DNA of 33,126 bases from Desulfobacterales bacterium (GTDB lineage Bacteria; Desulfobacterota; Desulfobacteria; Desulfobacterales; Desulfosalsimonadaceae). The stretch lies in the NCBI GenBank assembly GCA_018334555.1, contig JAGXLR010000012.1:1-33126 (forward strand). Reading direction: 5' to 3'. The translations under genes and the position numbers were made by a program. A model generated the notes under the pieces. It worked only from the letters and a program-made list of their open reading frames with translations. It searched no databases and was not told the DNA's origin. This document shows, in pieces, positions 32,355 to 33,126 of the stretch (the stretch's first letter is position 1; every line of letters starts with the position of its first letter).

Positions 32355-33057
32355 CGTCAACCTCCTTTTCGGTTGTTTTCATTTGCTTCCATAGATCGAT
32401 ACTTTTTACCATGGCTTTCCGGACGGTCGTCTCCACCCGGGTCCTGTCATTGTCAATCGCCTGTCGCAGCCCCTTATAGAAGGCGAGCGAGGCCTCCCTG
32501 GCGGCTTCACGGCTGAAATAGAGGGCCGCCATGGTCTTAAAAATCGTTTCGAAATCGTTTAAAATCATCAGATGAACCGGGTTCCCGGAATGCCGGGCCA
32601 AGAGCTGCTGCAGCTGCCAGTCGTATTCGGTAAATGCCGCCGGATCGTTTTTAAGGCCCGTACACCGCTCCAGGTAGGCGGCAATGGGCTCGGGTGCCTT
32701 TTCAATCGCCTGTTTGGCAATCGGCGGGTTGATTATGACCCGGAGCTCGAGCAAATGCTCAATAAAGGACGCCGGTAGATAGCTGCCGTATTTGACCAGG
32801 GTGCCCAGCAGCCGCAACCCCCCTTTTTCCCAGAAATAGTTGACCTCGGTGGGTTTTCCATGCCTTATCGTGACCCATCCTTCGCTGGCCAGGCGCTGCA
32901 GCGTCTCCCGGATCGTCGGGCGCGTCACTCCCAGATTCTCCGCGAGTTTTCGCTCCGCAGGCAGCGCGGATCCCGGCGGGTATCGCCCGTCGAGGATTCG
33001 CTCGATGAGCTGTTGTTCGGTAAATCGTCCCGGTCGAAGGGGGGTGTCGGTATGCAT
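32326..33057 (-). CDS. fadR: FadR-type acyl-CoA-responsive regulator (GntR family)
   Basis: A 243-residue DNA-binding protein that closely resembles E. coli FadR along its length. The winged helix shows YPPGSALPAERKLAENLGVT, then RPTIRETLQRLASEGWVTIR, then HGKPTEVNYFWE. The residues matching E. coli's DNA contacts R35, T44, R45, T47, R49 and H65 are all present, shifted by one. In the ligand domain Ser219 and Trp223, whose E. coli mutants fail to respond to acyl-CoA, are kept; Tyr215 and Gly216 are replaced by Ala and Met. In E. coli long-chain acyl-CoA releases FadR from DNA. It heads the cluster with its own operator upstream, suggesting autoregulation and control of the downstream flavoprotein. 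Confidence 0.92.
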   Translation of the reverse strand: MHTDTPLRPGRFTEQQLIERILDGRYPPGSALPAERKLAENLGVTRPTIRETLQRLASEGWVTIRHGKPTEVNYFWEKGGLRLLGTLVKYGSYLPASFIEHLLELRVIINPPIAKQAIEKAPEPIAAYLERCTGLKNDPAAFTEYDWQLQQLLARHSGNPVHLMILNDFETIFKTMAALYFSREAAREASLAFYKGLRQAIDNDRTRVETTVRKAMVKSIDLWKQMKTTEKEVDDVSLERMGG

Positions 33058-33082
33058 CGTGACCTCTTTTTATTATATTGGT

Positions 33083-33099
33083 AAGAGGTCATACCAGTT
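33083..33099 (-). promoter_or_regulatory. FadR-type operator upstream of fadR
   Basis: On the minus strand the 17-mer is AACTGGTATGACCTCTT. It resembles the known E. coli FadR site (AGCTGGTCCGACCTGTT type), agreeing at 13 of 17 positions including the CTGGT and GAC cores. It overlaps the -10 region of the predicted fadR promoter. A second half-site, TGACCTCTT, lies at 33060-33068 in inverted orientation. Confidence 0.65.
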
Positions 33100-33116
33100 T
33101 ATTTTGATTTTGTCAA
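33088..33116 (-). promoter_or_regulatory. Sigma-70 promoter of fadR
   Basis: On the minus strand TTGACA (33111-33116), a 17-base spacer and TATGAC (33088-33093) form a good housekeeping promoter. The RNA start would be near 33081, leaving about 24 bases before the ATG with AGAGG as ribosome binding site. The -10 box is covered by the FadR-type operator. Confidence 0.6.
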
Positions 33117-33126
33117 TCAAAAAAAA

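Overview
The window looks like chromosomal DNA of a moderately GC-rich Gram-negative anaerobe, most likely a Desulfobacterota (Desulfobacterales-like sulfate reducer). This is inferred from gene order and protein style: pyrH-frr-uppS-cdsA-dxr-rseP followed by a split purL/purQ, deltaproteobacterial-type minor pilins, a DUF362 protein, and many dispersed palindromic and short tandem repeats between genes. No rRNA, tRNA, CRISPR or transposase gene was seen.

Region 1 (1-8816, + strand) is a tightly packed housekeeping run: the 3' part of pyrH, then frr, uppS, cdsA, dxr and rseP (translation recycling, undecaprenyl-PP, CDP-diacylglycerol, isoprenoids, site-2 protease), then purL and purQ, which together replace the single large FGAM synthase. 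Several start/stop codons overlap (frr/uppS, dxr/rseP, purL/purQ).

Region 2 (8944-20988) is a type IV pilus locus built from two divergent minor-pilin operons. The leftward one encodes FimT/GspH-, PilW-, PilV- and PilX-like proteins plus a secreted coiled-coil protein. The rightward one encodes a second FimT-PilW-PilV-PilX set, a 1433-residue PilY1 with an inserted golvesin/xanthan-lyase-type domain, and two small secreted proteins, ending at a good intrinsic terminator. Each operon is preceded by a -24/-12 (sigma-54-like) sequence at a sensible distance. The roughly 1 kb between them is full of repeats.

Region 3 (21216-26847) holds a GspE/PilB-type secretion ATPase, a leftward LysM protein, a Ste24-like M48 membrane protease, and a DUF362 protein convergent with and overlapping the protease gene.

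Region 4 (27197-33126, - strand) is the most interesting part. A close homologue of E. coli FadR, preceded by a consensus-like promoter overlapped by a FadR-type operator, overlaps a gene for an alkylglycerone-phosphate-synthase-like flavoprotein. GlpD-type glycerol-3-phosphate dehydrogenase and an FGGY kinase follow. Together they suggest an acyl-CoA-responsive glycerol / glycerol-3-phosphate / DHAP module, possibly for ether lipids. Function is inferred from homology and context only.
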